A stretch of DNA of 39,656 bases from Astrothelium macrocarpum (GCA_021030915.1 JAGEMR010000199.1:1-39656); one strand, 5' to 3'; positions 29,194-39,656 are shown, counted from the stretch's first letter. Numbers and translations: made by a program. Notes: a model not told the origin generated them from the letters alone.

Positions 29194-31185
29194 CTACTTG
29201 ACCTGATCCGTCGGCACCTGCGCGTCTCCAGACGACCCAGCCTCCGCCTGCTCCTCCCTCGCCTCCCCATCCACATCCTCCACCACCTCCCCATCACCCC
29301 TCTTCACCTTCCTCGACCCCCGCCCCGCCATACCCTTGACATGCTCAATGCGGCCCTTCTCCCTCGCGCTCGCATCGCGCTTAACATGCCCCAACACCTC
29401 TCTGGCGCCCTCTTCCCTCTCTCCCTCCTCGTCGGCGGGCGCCCCGATGCCCGCCTCGACGGCGTCCAGGTCCTCCTCGTCGCTGCTCGAGATGCTGCCG
29501 CTGGAGCGCGAGTGCTGCGCGTACACGATGGCCGCGCCCTCGGCCTTCTTGCGCTCGCGCTGCTCCGACTTCATGCGGCCCATCCGCTCCGCGTCCGCCT
29601 GGCAGTCCAGCGTCATGATGCGCAGCCCCGGCAGGCGCGACTGTAGAAAGCGGCGGAGCAGCGGGAGTGTGGAGGGGTTCGGGCGGTAGGTGCCGCTGTC
29701 GTTGTCGATGACGAGTTCGTAGTGCGAGGGGTCCTTGGGCGGGTCGGTTTGTGGGGGACCGCCGGAGATGTCGTGGGGTGGGTGCGTGGGGTTGTTGATG
29801 TCGTCGCTGGTGCCGTCGGTTTGGGCGGATGTCGGGCGGTGCGGGTGTTTGAGGCGGCGGATGAAGAATTCGCCGGAGAAGGCAATGTAGATACTTACGT
29901 CGCTGTGCATGGTGTGTTTGGAGAGCAGGTCGATGCCGAATTCCTTGCCGGTTTCGGTGAAGCGCCAGAGGGCATCGAGGGTGATGACGTAGGTGAAGAT
30001 GCGGCCGCCTTTGTCGTAATGTACGAGTTCGAGGAATTTGGAGGTGACTTCAGAGGTTGGGGAGGGGTCGTTGTGGTTGAAGACGCCGTATTCGGTGGTG
30101 CGAGAGAAGTTGTAAACGCGGGCGTGTTGATGGTGGAGAGCTTTGGAAAGGACGAAACCACGGAGACCAGTCTTGGTAAACATGCCTTTCACAAAGGGGC
30201 TGAATTCGACATAGCGATGATAGAGAGAAGAAGGGACAGGACCTTCCAACTGGATCTGGTTTGCTTGGAAGCTAATAGAGTGTCAACGCAAATCTTGGAT
30301 TGAGTATCAACAAACTTACTTGTATTTCTTTGCATGTTGCTTCTGTTTCTGTGCTTGAACTGACTTGTCATCGTCATCTTGAGCGTCTTTTATATTCACT
30401 AAACGACCTAGCATCGGCGAATAATGTTTGAAAAAGTAGCCCGGCCCAATAGTGTATGCACGGCCTCCTCCCTCTTCGTCCTGAGTGCGACCAAGACACT
30501 CTACAGAAACATAGAGATCGCCGTTCATGTGCTTGGCTCTTAAGAAGCATGCAGCTATGGCCCTAACCAAATACGCTCGTTTACTGCCTGTCCGTTTCAT
30601 TATTTTATAGCCTTGGTCTTTGATAGCCTGCCAATTCTCGTTTAAATTCTCGACGTTTATATAAGCATTTCCAAGGCGATCGTCATGGTCGGCAGGGTCT
30701 TCGTCGTATATCCTAGCCTTGAGCCTAAAGCCTGAAGCCGGAATGTTTGCAACAATCCATTCACAGTTCCATACAGGATCACAGTTGCGGCGAATTGTTT
30801 GGGTTCGTAGGGTGAGTGAGGGATCTTCTCTGTGCCTTGGTGGTAAATCGGTCTCAATTGTTGCTAGGACGTAGGGATCTGAAGCTAGAGTGTTTACATC
30901 TGCCATTGGAAGATTGGTAGCGCGATGAAAAGTTATTTTGACTGTATATCCTGGTGGTACATGAGGTAGTGGGGTGCTGTCGAAGCCACCTGGAGGGCCT
31001 TTCTTTTCTCCGTCTGACTTTTCGTTTTCGGCCTTCTCATCTTTCTTATCATTTTCATTTATGGTCGACTTTTGCTGCTGATGAGACGCGTCCCCATTGA
31101 TCTGGCCAGTGCTTTGTGATTGGGTAGTCGATTGAGCCGAATTTTGCCCATTCGACTGCTTCTCGTTTAGCGCTTCAGAGCTCAT
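29194..31185 (-). CDS. C2-domain protein, fungal-specific
   Basis: Two exons on the minus strand, 31185-30320 and 30271-29194, give 647 aa; the intron is 49 nt. The N-terminal 75 residues are polar and disordered (Gln/Ser/Lys/Glu-rich). A C2 domain spans about 78-190 (PPGYTVKITFHRATNLPMAD, SDPYVLATIET, NCDPVWNCEWI, ARIYDEDPADHDDRLGNAYI). The Asp residues in the two calcium loops are kept, so calcium-dependent binding to acidic membranes is plausible. A second conserved region follows (KRAYLVRAIAACFLRAKHMN; then after the intron SLYHRYVEFSPFVKGMFTKT and TTEYGVFNHNDPSPTSEVTS), found in fungal C2 hypotheticals but of unknown function. The C-terminal 150 residues are charged, with Glu/Lys/Arg-rich stretches. 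No membrane helix or signal peptide is visible. Confidence 0.88.
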
Positions 31186-32100
31186 GTTGCCTTGTGTTTA
31201 CTTGGCTGCGTCAGTGAGAGAAGTGGGAACGTTGCGGAGGAGGAATGAGAAATGAGAACGGCCAAGACAGAATGGCTATCCCTGGCTCCTAAAAAGGACT
31301 GGGCATCAATTGAGCGGGTTAGGCCTGCAAAGGCCAGCGGGGAATGGGTGCGAACCGGATTGCAGGCAATGGTTTGGTGGAGAGGTTATGACGACGGTAA
31401 GCCAGAAAACAAGATTATGCCAAGCTTTACTAGCCTCGAGCCACACGCCTTAGCTCGTAACCAGCCACACCAAGTACTTCGTATTCCACCTAAACGGCGT
31501 AAGCCGTTCACCGCCGATCTCACTTTGGATTCGGTTGTTTGTTTGCTCTCTTTGCCTTCCAGATTGACTGTACGGACATTGCGAATATTCGCAGTCATGT
31601 CCTTGCAGAGGGTCTAGTACAACCTTCAGTGCGGATTTAGATAAGCATGTACGCCTTACCTCAACAAGGCGTCATAGGTGCCATGGATTCTTCCGATAAT
31701 GATCCAAAAGGAGCTTCTTCTCCTCCCAAGTATCGTCGTTCTCCATGTCACTTTGTCATACAACAAACTCATTCCCCATTGTCCAAGATCGCTACGCCAA
31801 GACTCAAGAACATGTGGCAGCGAGTCACAGACCATCACAGTCTCAGCTCAACCAACGTTGGGACCCCCTGGATAGCATGGCGGAGCATGGGGCCATCTTG
31901 CTCCAGCTCGTACTCTACCAAATCCACAAACTGGAAGGTTTCGTCTTCTTCCGCCTCACCTCCTCTTTCATCTGATCCGTCTCCGATTTTCGCTCGTTCG
32001 TCAACTCAATAACGTCTCTTTTTTTTCTGTGTTTTTTCATTTTTCATTATAGCGTATTCAAAGTATATTTCGCCTACGAAAACTGAGCTAGCTTGGATTC
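31186..32100. promoter_or_regulatory. Divergent promoter region, C2 gene / PLAC8 gene
   Basis: This 915-bp stretch lies between divergent start codons. Frames at + 31252-31617 and + 31647-32012 have no recognisable domain, and the second overlaps two other open frames of similar length. A T-rich run (32017-32049) precedes the PLAC8 start. Confidence 0.4.
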
Positions 32101-32902
32101 ATGGCTCAGCCACAAGCTAACAGGCTCTCAACCACGAGTGAGGACGATCTTGAAGACTGGAAAGATCGATTCGAGGCACTTGTCGGAAAACCGCAACAGG
32201 TTTTGAGACCTGCCAGTTCAGCGCCTCGCAAATGGCATGCAAACCCTGTTGGATGTCTCTGGCCAGTCACTACATGTAAGCGCGTTCATGCCAAAACTCA
32301 CAAACCTAAATTCGCGCTTTGCGCTGATCTGAAACTGATCAGGCTGCTTTGCTACTTGGTGTCCATGCATTCTTTTCTCCAGAACGCATCATCGAGTCCA
32401 CAAGAATAAAAGCCTATCCGACTTCAAGACTCTCAATACTACCGTAAGATTCTTAATTAATTAGCAACGTTCAACGTACTAAATAATGATACAGTGCATC
32501 ATATGGTGCGGTGCTGCTGCATTAGGTCTCCAGTGGATACCGCAATTAATGCAACGGGCCGAAATCCGACAAAAGTACAATGTTCAAGGCGACTGGACAT
32601 CAGATCTGTTTTGTGCGTTCTGTTGCACTTGTTGCGATATGATGCAACAAGATAAGGAGTCTAAGTTTCGGGAAGAAGAGCTCCTTTTACCCACAGAGCA
32701 ATACAACAACGGCAAGGAGCAGATGCAGTATTCAGTCCAACAGCCACAAATTACGCAGCCTTATATACAACATCGCCACAATGATCCGGACGTGCGAGCA
32801 ATGTCATCACCAAATTTAGATGGCCGGCAAATGACAATGAAATATCCATTGGATGGTAATATTGATCAGACACAGACAGTAGCGCCAGATAAGAAGGCGT
32901 AA
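32101..32902 (+). CDS. PLAC8 family cysteine-rich protein
   Basis: Three exons, 32101-32275, 32343-32443 and 32495-32902, give 227 aa. The spliced product runs WHANPVGCLWPVTTCCFATW, CPCILFSRTHHRVHKN, then CIIWCGAAALGLQWIPQLMQ, RAEIRQKYNVQGDW and CAFCCTCCDMMQQDKE, the full PLAC8 pattern with its CCxxxxCPC and CCxCC cysteine clusters and the hydrophobic segments between them. The family includes plant cadmium-resistance and cell-size (FWL/CNR) proteins and fungal membrane proteins linked to metal or calcium handling; the role here is unknown. The 80-residue tail is Gln-rich and disordered. The second exon is only visible after splicing, since it reads in a different frame from its neighbours in the genome. 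Confidence 0.92.
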
Positions 32903-33845
32903 ATCCTGGGATGCTCTTAGACGAGGTGTTCTGTGACCAATGTTGTACACTCAATATCGCCAAGAAATTTTGGTCTTTGTTTCAACTAATTCAGATGTTT
33001 AGTTTTGAACTTTAGTCTGCAACAACCAGTGTGAGATACCTGTCTATAGCTCATGTAGCATATAGTTTGAATTTGAAGTGAAACAACCGTACAGAGTGAC
33101 GGCTACCCAGCGAGCTGGCTGCCAGACATACAAGGCGCTAAGAGGACCGCCAGAATTTTGTCCATTGCTGATCCGCCATTCTCATCTATTACAATCTTAC
33201 GTTTCACTTGACAGCACATACCCAGCTATATATGGTTCCCCAAACTCTGTACCTGAATGATCGTTCTTTGTGACCTTTTGCATCGAAAACATCACACGTG
33301 ATTTCTTGGAATGTGAATAACGCGAAATGTTACTCACCGAGGATCAATGTTACCTTATGCCCGGATCTAAAGGAGGATTTGGGCCTGGCCAATGGACGAT
33401 GAAGTTCCTTTGGCACGTCAGTGAGACCGAGGATAGCCTTTGGGAGATGACGCGCGACACAAACAGCCGGGCAAATTTGTTGATTGCTTTTTTCCCCGTA
33501 GGCTGCCACAAGGTGCTTTTGGTGTGCGGCTACGTAACGAGGCTGAGCTGAGCGTTCCGGGACGGAGCTCTTTCAGATGAAACCATTTGGGATACGACTC
33601 CTCTTTAGAACGACTTTGCGGATTGAAGCCGTCTCATAACGCTCATTTTCGACGTTGACCTTACTCTGTCAAGCAGTCAGACGTTCTGGGAATACGGTGG
33701 CTTGCGACATAGAAAGAAATTGCGTTCGATGTCTTGCGATAAGTAGACCTCCGTTGTCAAGAACCGATTCATCTGTATTTCCTGCCCTAAGCTTCACAGT
33801 TTTGCGGCAGGTGTCTCATGATCCGCAGATGAGTCTTTCCACAAC
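32903..33845 (+). promoter_or_regulatory. Upstream region of the kinase-TPR gene
   Basis: This 943-bp region includes a CACGTG E-box at 33295-33300. A 74-codon frame (33327-33551) and a 64-codon frame (33655-33849) show no domain. Two very short upstream ORFs, 33818-33832 and 33829-33849, run into the main start codon. Confidence 0.45.
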
Positions 33846-33849
33846 ATGA
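33818..33849 (+). promoter_or_regulatory. Two chained upstream ORFs (ATGA overlaps)
   Basis: uORF1 (33818-33832, four codons) ends in a TGA that overlaps the ATG of uORF2 (33829-33849, six codons), whose TGA in turn overlaps the main ATG at 33846. Each junction is an ATGA. If all are in the mRNA, the main protein would depend on leaky scanning or termination-reinitiation. Confidence 0.5.
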
Positions 33850-36800
33850 GTCTCTTCACGACGTCTAATCTACCATTATCCTCCGATATCAATGTCACCT
33901 TACCGGACTCGCGTTTTTTCAGTATTGATCAAGCTGAGAGCCACGCTCATGAGAACTTCACACGCTTCCTCCAGTATGCCCAAAGTCTTGGAGTCAACAT
34001 CTTACCCATCGTTTGGGAACCGGCGTTCGGCCAGCTTTGTCTAGATGGGGCTACAGGCCACGTCAACCAGAATTTCCTCAACTCGGAAATGGAGTTTGCT
34101 TTTAAACGCTTCAGAGCTGACATTGACAGTTTCAATCTACCCGAGGCACAGATTCGCGAGCGGCAATATGATGCGATGATCAATGAGATTACCATTCTTA
34201 GTTGTCCCGATATCCGAGAACATATTAATATTATTGATCTCATCGGCGTTGCGTTTGACATGATTCCGGCTACTAGACAAGTTTGGCCAGTGCTTGTTTA
34301 TGGCAAAGCTAGTGGCGGAGATTTGGACAAATTCATGTCCCAACATCAAGATTTGGAAGCCGACGTTCTGCTTGGGGTCTGTCGCGAAATTTCGAAAGCT
34401 GTTCAAGTGCTTCACAGCTGCAGTAAGCTCCAAGGGTTCAACACACTCGTTGAAAAACGGTTCTCAGAGCCAAGGATGAAGCTAAAGCTAGAGCTGACTT
34501 AAACTCACACAGATGTAGTCCACGGTGATATGAAGCCAAAAAATATCCTCACATGGACACAACCCAAGAACGCCGCCATTCTGGTCGCTCTTGCAGACTT
34601 TGGATTTTCAAGTTTTGCCGAGTCTGATGACGCTTTGGTGAACGTCTCAAGATCAGAACCATGGGACGCTCCAGAGTGGCACATGAACGACTTCACACTG
34701 GCGAATGCGAAGAAACTGGATGTATACTCCTTTGGACTTCTTTGTCTATGGATGTTCTTCAAAGATGAGAATCTAGCTGCGATTGGCTATCCGTCGACTA
34801 CGATCAACTTGGCCTTTTCTGGAACAGATCGAGAAGCAAATGCAGCGATTCAAGATCTCAAGAGAAAAGGTGACTCAATGCTCAATTGGGCACTGGACTT
34901 GTTAGAAAAACATCCCTTTCTAGCAGACAAAACTCAATCATCTCTGGACAGACTGTTCAAGCTTACCTTAGTCCAAGACCGAGAACAGAGGTATCCCACT
35001 ATCGATGAGACCATTGTACGACTTCTGACATACGACGAGGAAGTCCAGTGAGCTATAATATTTTAGTTGAGTGGTAGTTTCGTTAGGCTCCAAGCTAACC
35101 ATGACTCTACCAGGAATCATCAAGATAATTCTATGAAAACAAGGGTGGTTGCCCCCCAATGGCATGGCAGTCTGGCTGTAAGCCTCACACAGGTGTTTAA
35201 CTGAGATGCGCTCATATTTCTAGATCGAAAGGCTCTGCTTCGATATGGAAGCATGCGACTACAGGATTCACTCCTTCATTGCAGAAAGCTTAAACCAAAT
35301 GGCAGATAACGCTAATTGTGGTTCTTGCAAGCAGAACGCTGCCTTTCAGCTATGCGTGTGCCACAGTATCGGTTTCGGAGTAGAAAAAAACGAACTGAAG
35401 GCTTCTCAATGGCTAGATCAGAGTGGAAGACCTTCTGATGAATTGAATGACACTCTCGAACGGATGAAAGAGAACAAACCTGATCCTCGACTACTGGCAA
35501 ACTTAGCTCGATATGGCTATCGCCATGATTTGTCGCAGCGCTACAGTCGGGAAGGCATTTTGACGGTCGCCATTGAGACATACCGGTCCATGGTTCTTGC
35601 GCGTGCTCATGTCTTGGGTCCGAATCATTATTCCACCATAAGACTTAGAGGTGTTTTGGTCCACTTACTTAGATGGAACAATCAGCATCAAGAAGCGCTT
35701 AATATAGCCCTGGCGATGATTGAGACGATAGATCTCCAGCATGCCGATATTGAAGATCTGAAATCTACCATCGCACTCATTTACACCGAACTTGGGGACG
35801 TGGAGAAGGCAGAGGCAATGCAAAGGAAGATTCTTGAATCATACGCTACTGATGGGCGGCGCGACTATACTCAAAGGCTTGACGACCAAACCAACCTTGT
35901 AGAGACTTTGTTAGCCCGCGGCCAATACGCGGACGCGATCACGCTAGGTGAAAAAACCCTCGAAGCATGCGATAAAGAACTTGGCTTTCACCATACCAAT
36001 ATTCGGGCTACGAGAAGGGCACTATCCAGAGCATATGACTTGTCCGGGCATACGACCCAGGCAATGGAGCAAAGCGAAGCGCTTGTGTATGACCAGAGGC
36101 ATCTGGCAGGGCTGGAAAACTTGACACCTAAACTTGTAGAAGATATTAGTCACTTAGGGGTGATGTATCATCGACTCGGAAAGCAAGATTCTGCTTTGAG
36201 TTGTTATCTTAAGGTTACAGAATGGATCCAGCAAGACAATACATTTGCTATCTTTGCCGTCACTTCAGTTAACAACCAAGCTGTCCTACTTATCAACCGA
36301 GGGGCTGCAGAAGAGGCAAGGCCAATTCTCGAGGCCCTTCTACAAGAAAGCATAAAGGTCCTTGGAAGAAAGAACAAAGAAACTGCGCTCGTCATGGGCA
36401 ATCTTGCCATCATATCGCGCTCTCAGGGCGAATGGGATGAAGCCGAAAGCCTTGAGAGAGAGGTCATAGAAACGAGGCGTGTAGTCCTTGGTGTGCTAGA
36501 TCCACACACTATAACAGCGGTAGGAAACCACCGCAAAACGCTGTTAGCTGAGGGGAAAGTTTCAGAAGCACTCCAGCTTAGCAATGAAGAAATCGCAGGC
36601 ATGGAAAATGCTTCCGATGCCACAAACGAGTCGAAAATCTACAGCTTGCGAATGATTGCAAAAGCCTTTGAAGATGCCAAAGAATACGCAGAGGCTATAC
36701 CTTTTCTTGAAAAGGCAGCCTCACTGCAAATTACAGAGGCCGGCGTTCCTCAGCAAGGCGTCTTATCGGCATTGGTGCTTGAGGCCATTTGTTATATTCG

Positions 36801-37152
36801 TTTGGATCGGGTTGACAGAGCACGAGAGACTATTTTTGTATTGCTCACCAAGCTCCAAGCCCCTTTTAAGGAAGATGTGGAATATTTCATCCTGGAACTA
36901 CTTCGACTAGCTCAGATGTGTCTCTCAATAGATTGCGATGTCGAAGCTGAACAAATTATGGCTGGCGCACAATCTCTTTCCCGCAAAACAGACTGCCAAA
37001 ATGCGGAAGTGAAGGGCCAGTTCGGACTCACAACAGCTCAATATCGCAAGAAGAAGGGCTGCGATGACTTCTCAATCACCTTTGATCCATCATTAATACT
37101 GAACCGGTCTGCAAACATTGAAAATGCTGGGAATGATGATAGGACGATTTAA
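33846..37152 (+). CDS. Protein kinase fused to Sel1/TPR repeats
   Basis: Four exons, 33846-34422, 34513-35047, 35114-35177 and 35224-37152, give 1034 aa. The kinase domain covers about 45-340: ATP-binding Lys87 (FAFKRF), helix-C Glu114, hinge VLVYGKASGGDL, catalytic loop HGDMKPKNIL (196-205, Asp198), DFG at 221-223, and an APE-like APEW at 245-248. All catalytic residues are present, but the HRD Arg is Gly, so it is a non-RD kinase. After two small exons comes a Sel1-like repeat (AAFQLCVCHSIGFGVEKNEL) near residue 430, then TPRs of the 42-residue kind (VLGPNHYSTIRLRGVLVHLL, GNLAIISRSQGEWDEAESLE, VLGVLDPHTITAVGNHRKTL) over about 480-900. The architecture resembles fungal NLR-like signalling proteins with the NTPase replaced by a kinase. 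No signal peptide or membrane segment. Partners are unknown. Confidence 0.87.
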
Positions 37153-37474
37153 AGATTTTGCCATTTTTTGACCACCTGATATTCATTCCTCTATCAATTC
37201 CGTTTTTCCACCTTTGCTTCAATCAATGCTACTTGTCTGTGAAACCATGAATAGCCCTATATGGATGCTTCTTGAGGCTGCAAAAGCACATAAGGTCTTA
37301 TTCGTGAATGGCAATTAATCGCATAATCGTGTCTAGCTGATCGCGGAAGGTCTGAGCCATGTCGTCTTCTTAGCAGTGATGAAATGCTGCATTACCGTTG
37401 CTACTCCTCCAGTTCAAGTTAACAAACGAAGAGCGAGCATAGTATACTTGCAGTGTTATTCATCGGAAAGTCTG
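37153..37474. other. Short convergent region, kinase-TPR / CorA-like
   Basis: Only 322 bp lie between the two stop codons, which leaves little room for separate 3' UTRs. I see no coding frame or repeat in it. Confidence 0.5.
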
Positions 37475-39331
37475 TCATCTCCGGTTCCTTTCTAGTCGAT
37501 GCCATGCTTGATAGACAAATCCAGTTCCAAAGCCCAGCACCAGAATCATGACAAATGCAATCCAAACTTGTCTGTGAACCCAAATTGTAGCACTATTGTC
37601 TGATCCGTATTGGACAAATCCTGTGCTGAAGAAGGCCTGCCGGCCATTAGCTTGGATTTAGTGATAGTAAATAGCACTGAAGAGAATCTATTGGTAATAA
37701 AAAGCAAGGGATCAACGCATCAGATATTGATGATAGGGAGAAGCTTACGAGGACAAGGCTTGCTGGGAGATATACCAAGGCGATGAGTGTTGCGATTCGA
37801 GTTGTTCGTGAATCACGAGATGAGAGGGTGGCCATATCAACAAGAGTCTTGCTGTCTTGTCTACTACTTTCCGCTATTTGAGCAAGGTGGAATCCATTAT
37901 GAGAAAGAAGCTCTTGATTTCGGAAGTTCAGAATATTGCTTATCTATCAGCCAAGTCAGCATTCCGATCACCAATTTGTTATGTCCGCGGTGCTGGAAGA
38001 GTGGTGAAAAAGCTGCCTGGAAGAGTGATATATTACCATCGACTGGATATCGTCTGATGATTTGATGAGTTCAGATGTTGTGGCAGAATGACTCCTGATC
38101 TCGCCACTCAGAGAGTTCATTTCACACATGAATGTCTCATTGACTGTGGATGAGACGATACCTAGCTTCGTCAGCTTTTGTGCATGCTCTACAATAGCGC
38201 TCAATATTGCTTCTGTCCCATCAAGTATGGTCCTCGAGTGATGGAGTCTTCTCCGGATAGCTTGTACATGCTGAGCAACAGAAAAATCGACGTCGAAATC
38301 ACCGAATGGTTTTGGGAAGGACACAGCCTGATCCTAGACATACGATGTCGGTCATTTTTTGGCTTACTTGAGGGGGAGCATAGACGATGTATCTTTAGGA
38401 GAAAGAGCAGCAGTTTTCGCATCAACTGGTCCCTTGGCAGTAAAAGATTTGCAGATACTCACCACTGATGTAAGATCGGAGTTCAGGAAGTCAAGATACT
38501 CCCTCCAATTCCGTGCAGTTGACCCGACGTAATACACATGAAAATATAAGGGATGGAAAGAAGGATGTATCTTGGATTCTCTTAGCATTTCCTGGAACCG
38601 CAGAGGAGGATGCACGATGGTCCAATTGGACAACTTCTTGTCGAAGTAGTAAGTCTGATTCATGACCGACTGCCGGCACGACCAGGGGTCTTTAAGAAGC
38701 CTTCCATGCCGCTCAAAGTATCTGATGTTGTAGCAGAGGCCTACGATGAATAAGCGATCTGAGCAAGATAGCGATACTTGTTTGGCTTAGAGCTCACCGA
38801 AAGACAACCCTCGTGAATACATGCCATCTACTTGCTCCCCAGCGAGCTCCGGTTGGAGTCCGTAAAGCACGGTGTAGGAGTTCATGAAATGCTCGTCCTC
38901 AGGCTTGCTCTTCTTTCCCATCCCCGAAACGAGACTTGTAAATGAGGAATCGATCTGAAAAGTGTTGCAGAGTAACTTGAACATGCCGAATGTGATTTTC
39001 ATGCGACTCCACGAGTTTGCACGATGGATCATCCTATCAATGGCACTAGTGAGTATACGAAATCGAGATTCTCTATGAACCAACAAAGCACAAGCAAGAT
39101 CAAGGCACGGCTTACATGACTCTGGCGGTGCCTGGTGAAATATCTGCCTAGACCACATCGTTCCATTTTAGCGCGGCCTAGGCTCCCAAACTTGAGTATA
39201 GACGCGTTACTGAACGAATTTCATACCCTGAATTCCTCATTTATCTCTTCAGCGGTGGACAAGAAGCGTGGATTAGATGTAGACAAACATGGAGCTAGTC
39301 TTGGCTCGCCATGATTAGGAGTCTCCACCAT
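37475..39331 (-). CDS. CorA-like membrane protein, fungal type
   Basis: Six exons on the minus strand: 39331-39227, 39143-38798, 38740-38463, 38327-38037, 37943-37749 and 37636-37475, giving 458 aa. The order of family blocks is NSWSRMKITFGMFKLL, MGKKSKPEDEHFMNSY, GLCYNIRYFERHGRLLKDPW, a coiled region (GDFDVDFSVAQHVQAIRRRL), ISNILNFRNQELL, then SSRDSRTTRIATLIALVYLP into the first membrane helix, STGFVQYGSDN, and a second helix (VWIAFVMILVLGFGTGFVYQ). This is the C-terminal two-helix layout of CorA/ZntB-like proteins, but the GMN motif after helix 1 is absent, so ion transport is doubtful. Exons 3-6 are firm. The first exon and the 39226-39144 intron are less sure: they keep the frame, but other joins are possible. 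The proposed ATG sits inside the paired GTGCACGA element. Confidence 0.78.
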
Positions 39332-39332
39332 C

Positions 39333-39357
39333 TCGTGCACGGTCCCACCTCGTGCAC
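39333..39357 (-). repeat. Paired TCGTGCAC motif, 17-bp period
   Basis: Copies at 39333-39340 and 39350-39357. Read on the minus strand this is GTGCACGA N9 GTGCACGA, the same layout as at 34-58 on the plus strand. It lies at the junction between the CorA-like gene and the AT-rich block. Confidence 0.6.
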
Positions 39358-39360
39358 ACC

Positions 39361-39656
39361 TTGTAATTCTTAATAAAATTTGAATATCTCCATAACCACA
39401 AATGATTATGATTTCGAATTTTGATATATTATAAAATAAAATAATTGAATTTTAAATATTGAATAAAAAATTCAATTCTCATAACATTGATTGAATTAAT
39501 TAATATTATTTAAATATTTATTTTTATTAGATAATTTAATATATTTTAATCAGTCTTGATAAATTTATAAATTTGATAGATAAATTTGATAAATAAATTT
39601 GAATTGAATATATATATATAAATATAATATAAAATAAAAATTTATATTTTATTAAT
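39361..39656. repeat. AT-rich block (RIP-like isochore edge)
   Basis: By eye, G+C falls to roughly one tenth here, against about half in the rest of the window. The change is abrupt at about 39361. It includes an (AT)n run near 39609-39620 and many near-repeats of TTGAATTAATAAT type. This is how repeat-induced point mutation leaves old transposons in many filamentous ascomycetes. No coding frame survives, and the element type cannot be named. Confidence 0.7.

Noticed and set aside
38364..38462. Extension of the CorA-like exon to the frame end at 38364
   Set aside because: Reading through would leave the next exon out of phase; the GTGAGT donor at 38462 joins phase 0 to phase 0.
39080..39226. 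Alternative frame reading AALKWNDVV-stop-ADISPGTARV as a CorA-like exon with a nonsense mutation
   Set aside because: It needs two stop codons to be explained away and a 43-nt intron; the model using the acceptor at 39144 keeps the frame without any defect.
1..39656. CRISPR arrays, bacterial operons, tRNA and rRNA genes
   Set aside because: No spaced repeats, Shine-Dalgarno sites or A/B-box patterns were found; introns show a eukaryotic nuclear genome.

Overview
The window looks like nuclear DNA of a filamentous ascomycete (Pezizomycotina). Genes carry several short introns (mostly about 45-90 nt) with GTNNGT donors and CTAAC/CTGAC branch sites. The gene set is typical of that group: a VelB velvet regulator, an INO80 Ies1 subunit, a fungal DUF3074 protein, a PLAC8 protein and a fungal CorA-like protein. 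The last ~300 bp are a very AT-rich block of the kind left by RIP in transposon-rich fungal genomes. Leotiomycetes is my best guess at class, but the sequence alone does not prove it.

Layout, left to right: LSM5 (+, five small exons, 172-642); a SAM plus HMG-box protein (+, 2430-4242); a DUF3074 lipid-binding-like protein (+, 5510-6714), tail-to-tail with a proline-rich F-box-like protein (-, 6733-8181); the ribosome quality-control E3 ligase HEL2/ZNF598 (+, 10227-12614); the velvet regulator velB (+, 14521-15954); mitochondrial ribosomal protein uS13m (-, 16645-17401), sharing a 422-bp divergent promoter with an ER cyclophilin B (+, 17824-18566, with an alternative 3' exon to 18956); DED1 RNA helicase (+, 19519-21712); IES1 (+, 23020-25984); a secreted gamma-glutamyltranspeptidase (+, 26510-28327); a C2-domain protein (-, 29194-31185); a PLAC8 cysteine-rich membrane protein (+, 32101-32902); a kinase-Sel1-TPR protein (+, 33846-37152); and a CorA-like membrane protein (-, 37475-39331) that abuts the AT-rich block.

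Most of the window is conserved housekeeping: mRNA decay and splicing (LSM5), translation initiation and surveillance (DED1, HEL2), mitochondrial translation (uS13m), ER folding (CypB), chromatin (IES1) and development (VelB). I see no biosynthetic cluster. The last 6 kb look accessory: a signalling kinase fused to Sel1/TPR repeats, a CorA-like protein without a visible GMN motif, and the AT-rich edge.

All exon coordinates were deduced by hand from splice signals, reading frame and protein-family fit. Every spliced model given has a total length divisible by three. The most interesting points are a cyclophilin whose last intron, retained or removed, switches the C-terminus from a short luminal tail ending HVEL to a transmembrane anchor; the kinase-Sel1-TPR gene preceded by two tiny upstream ORFs chained to it by ATGA overlaps; and paired GTGCACGA motifs with the same 17-bp period, in opposite orientation, near the two ends of the window.
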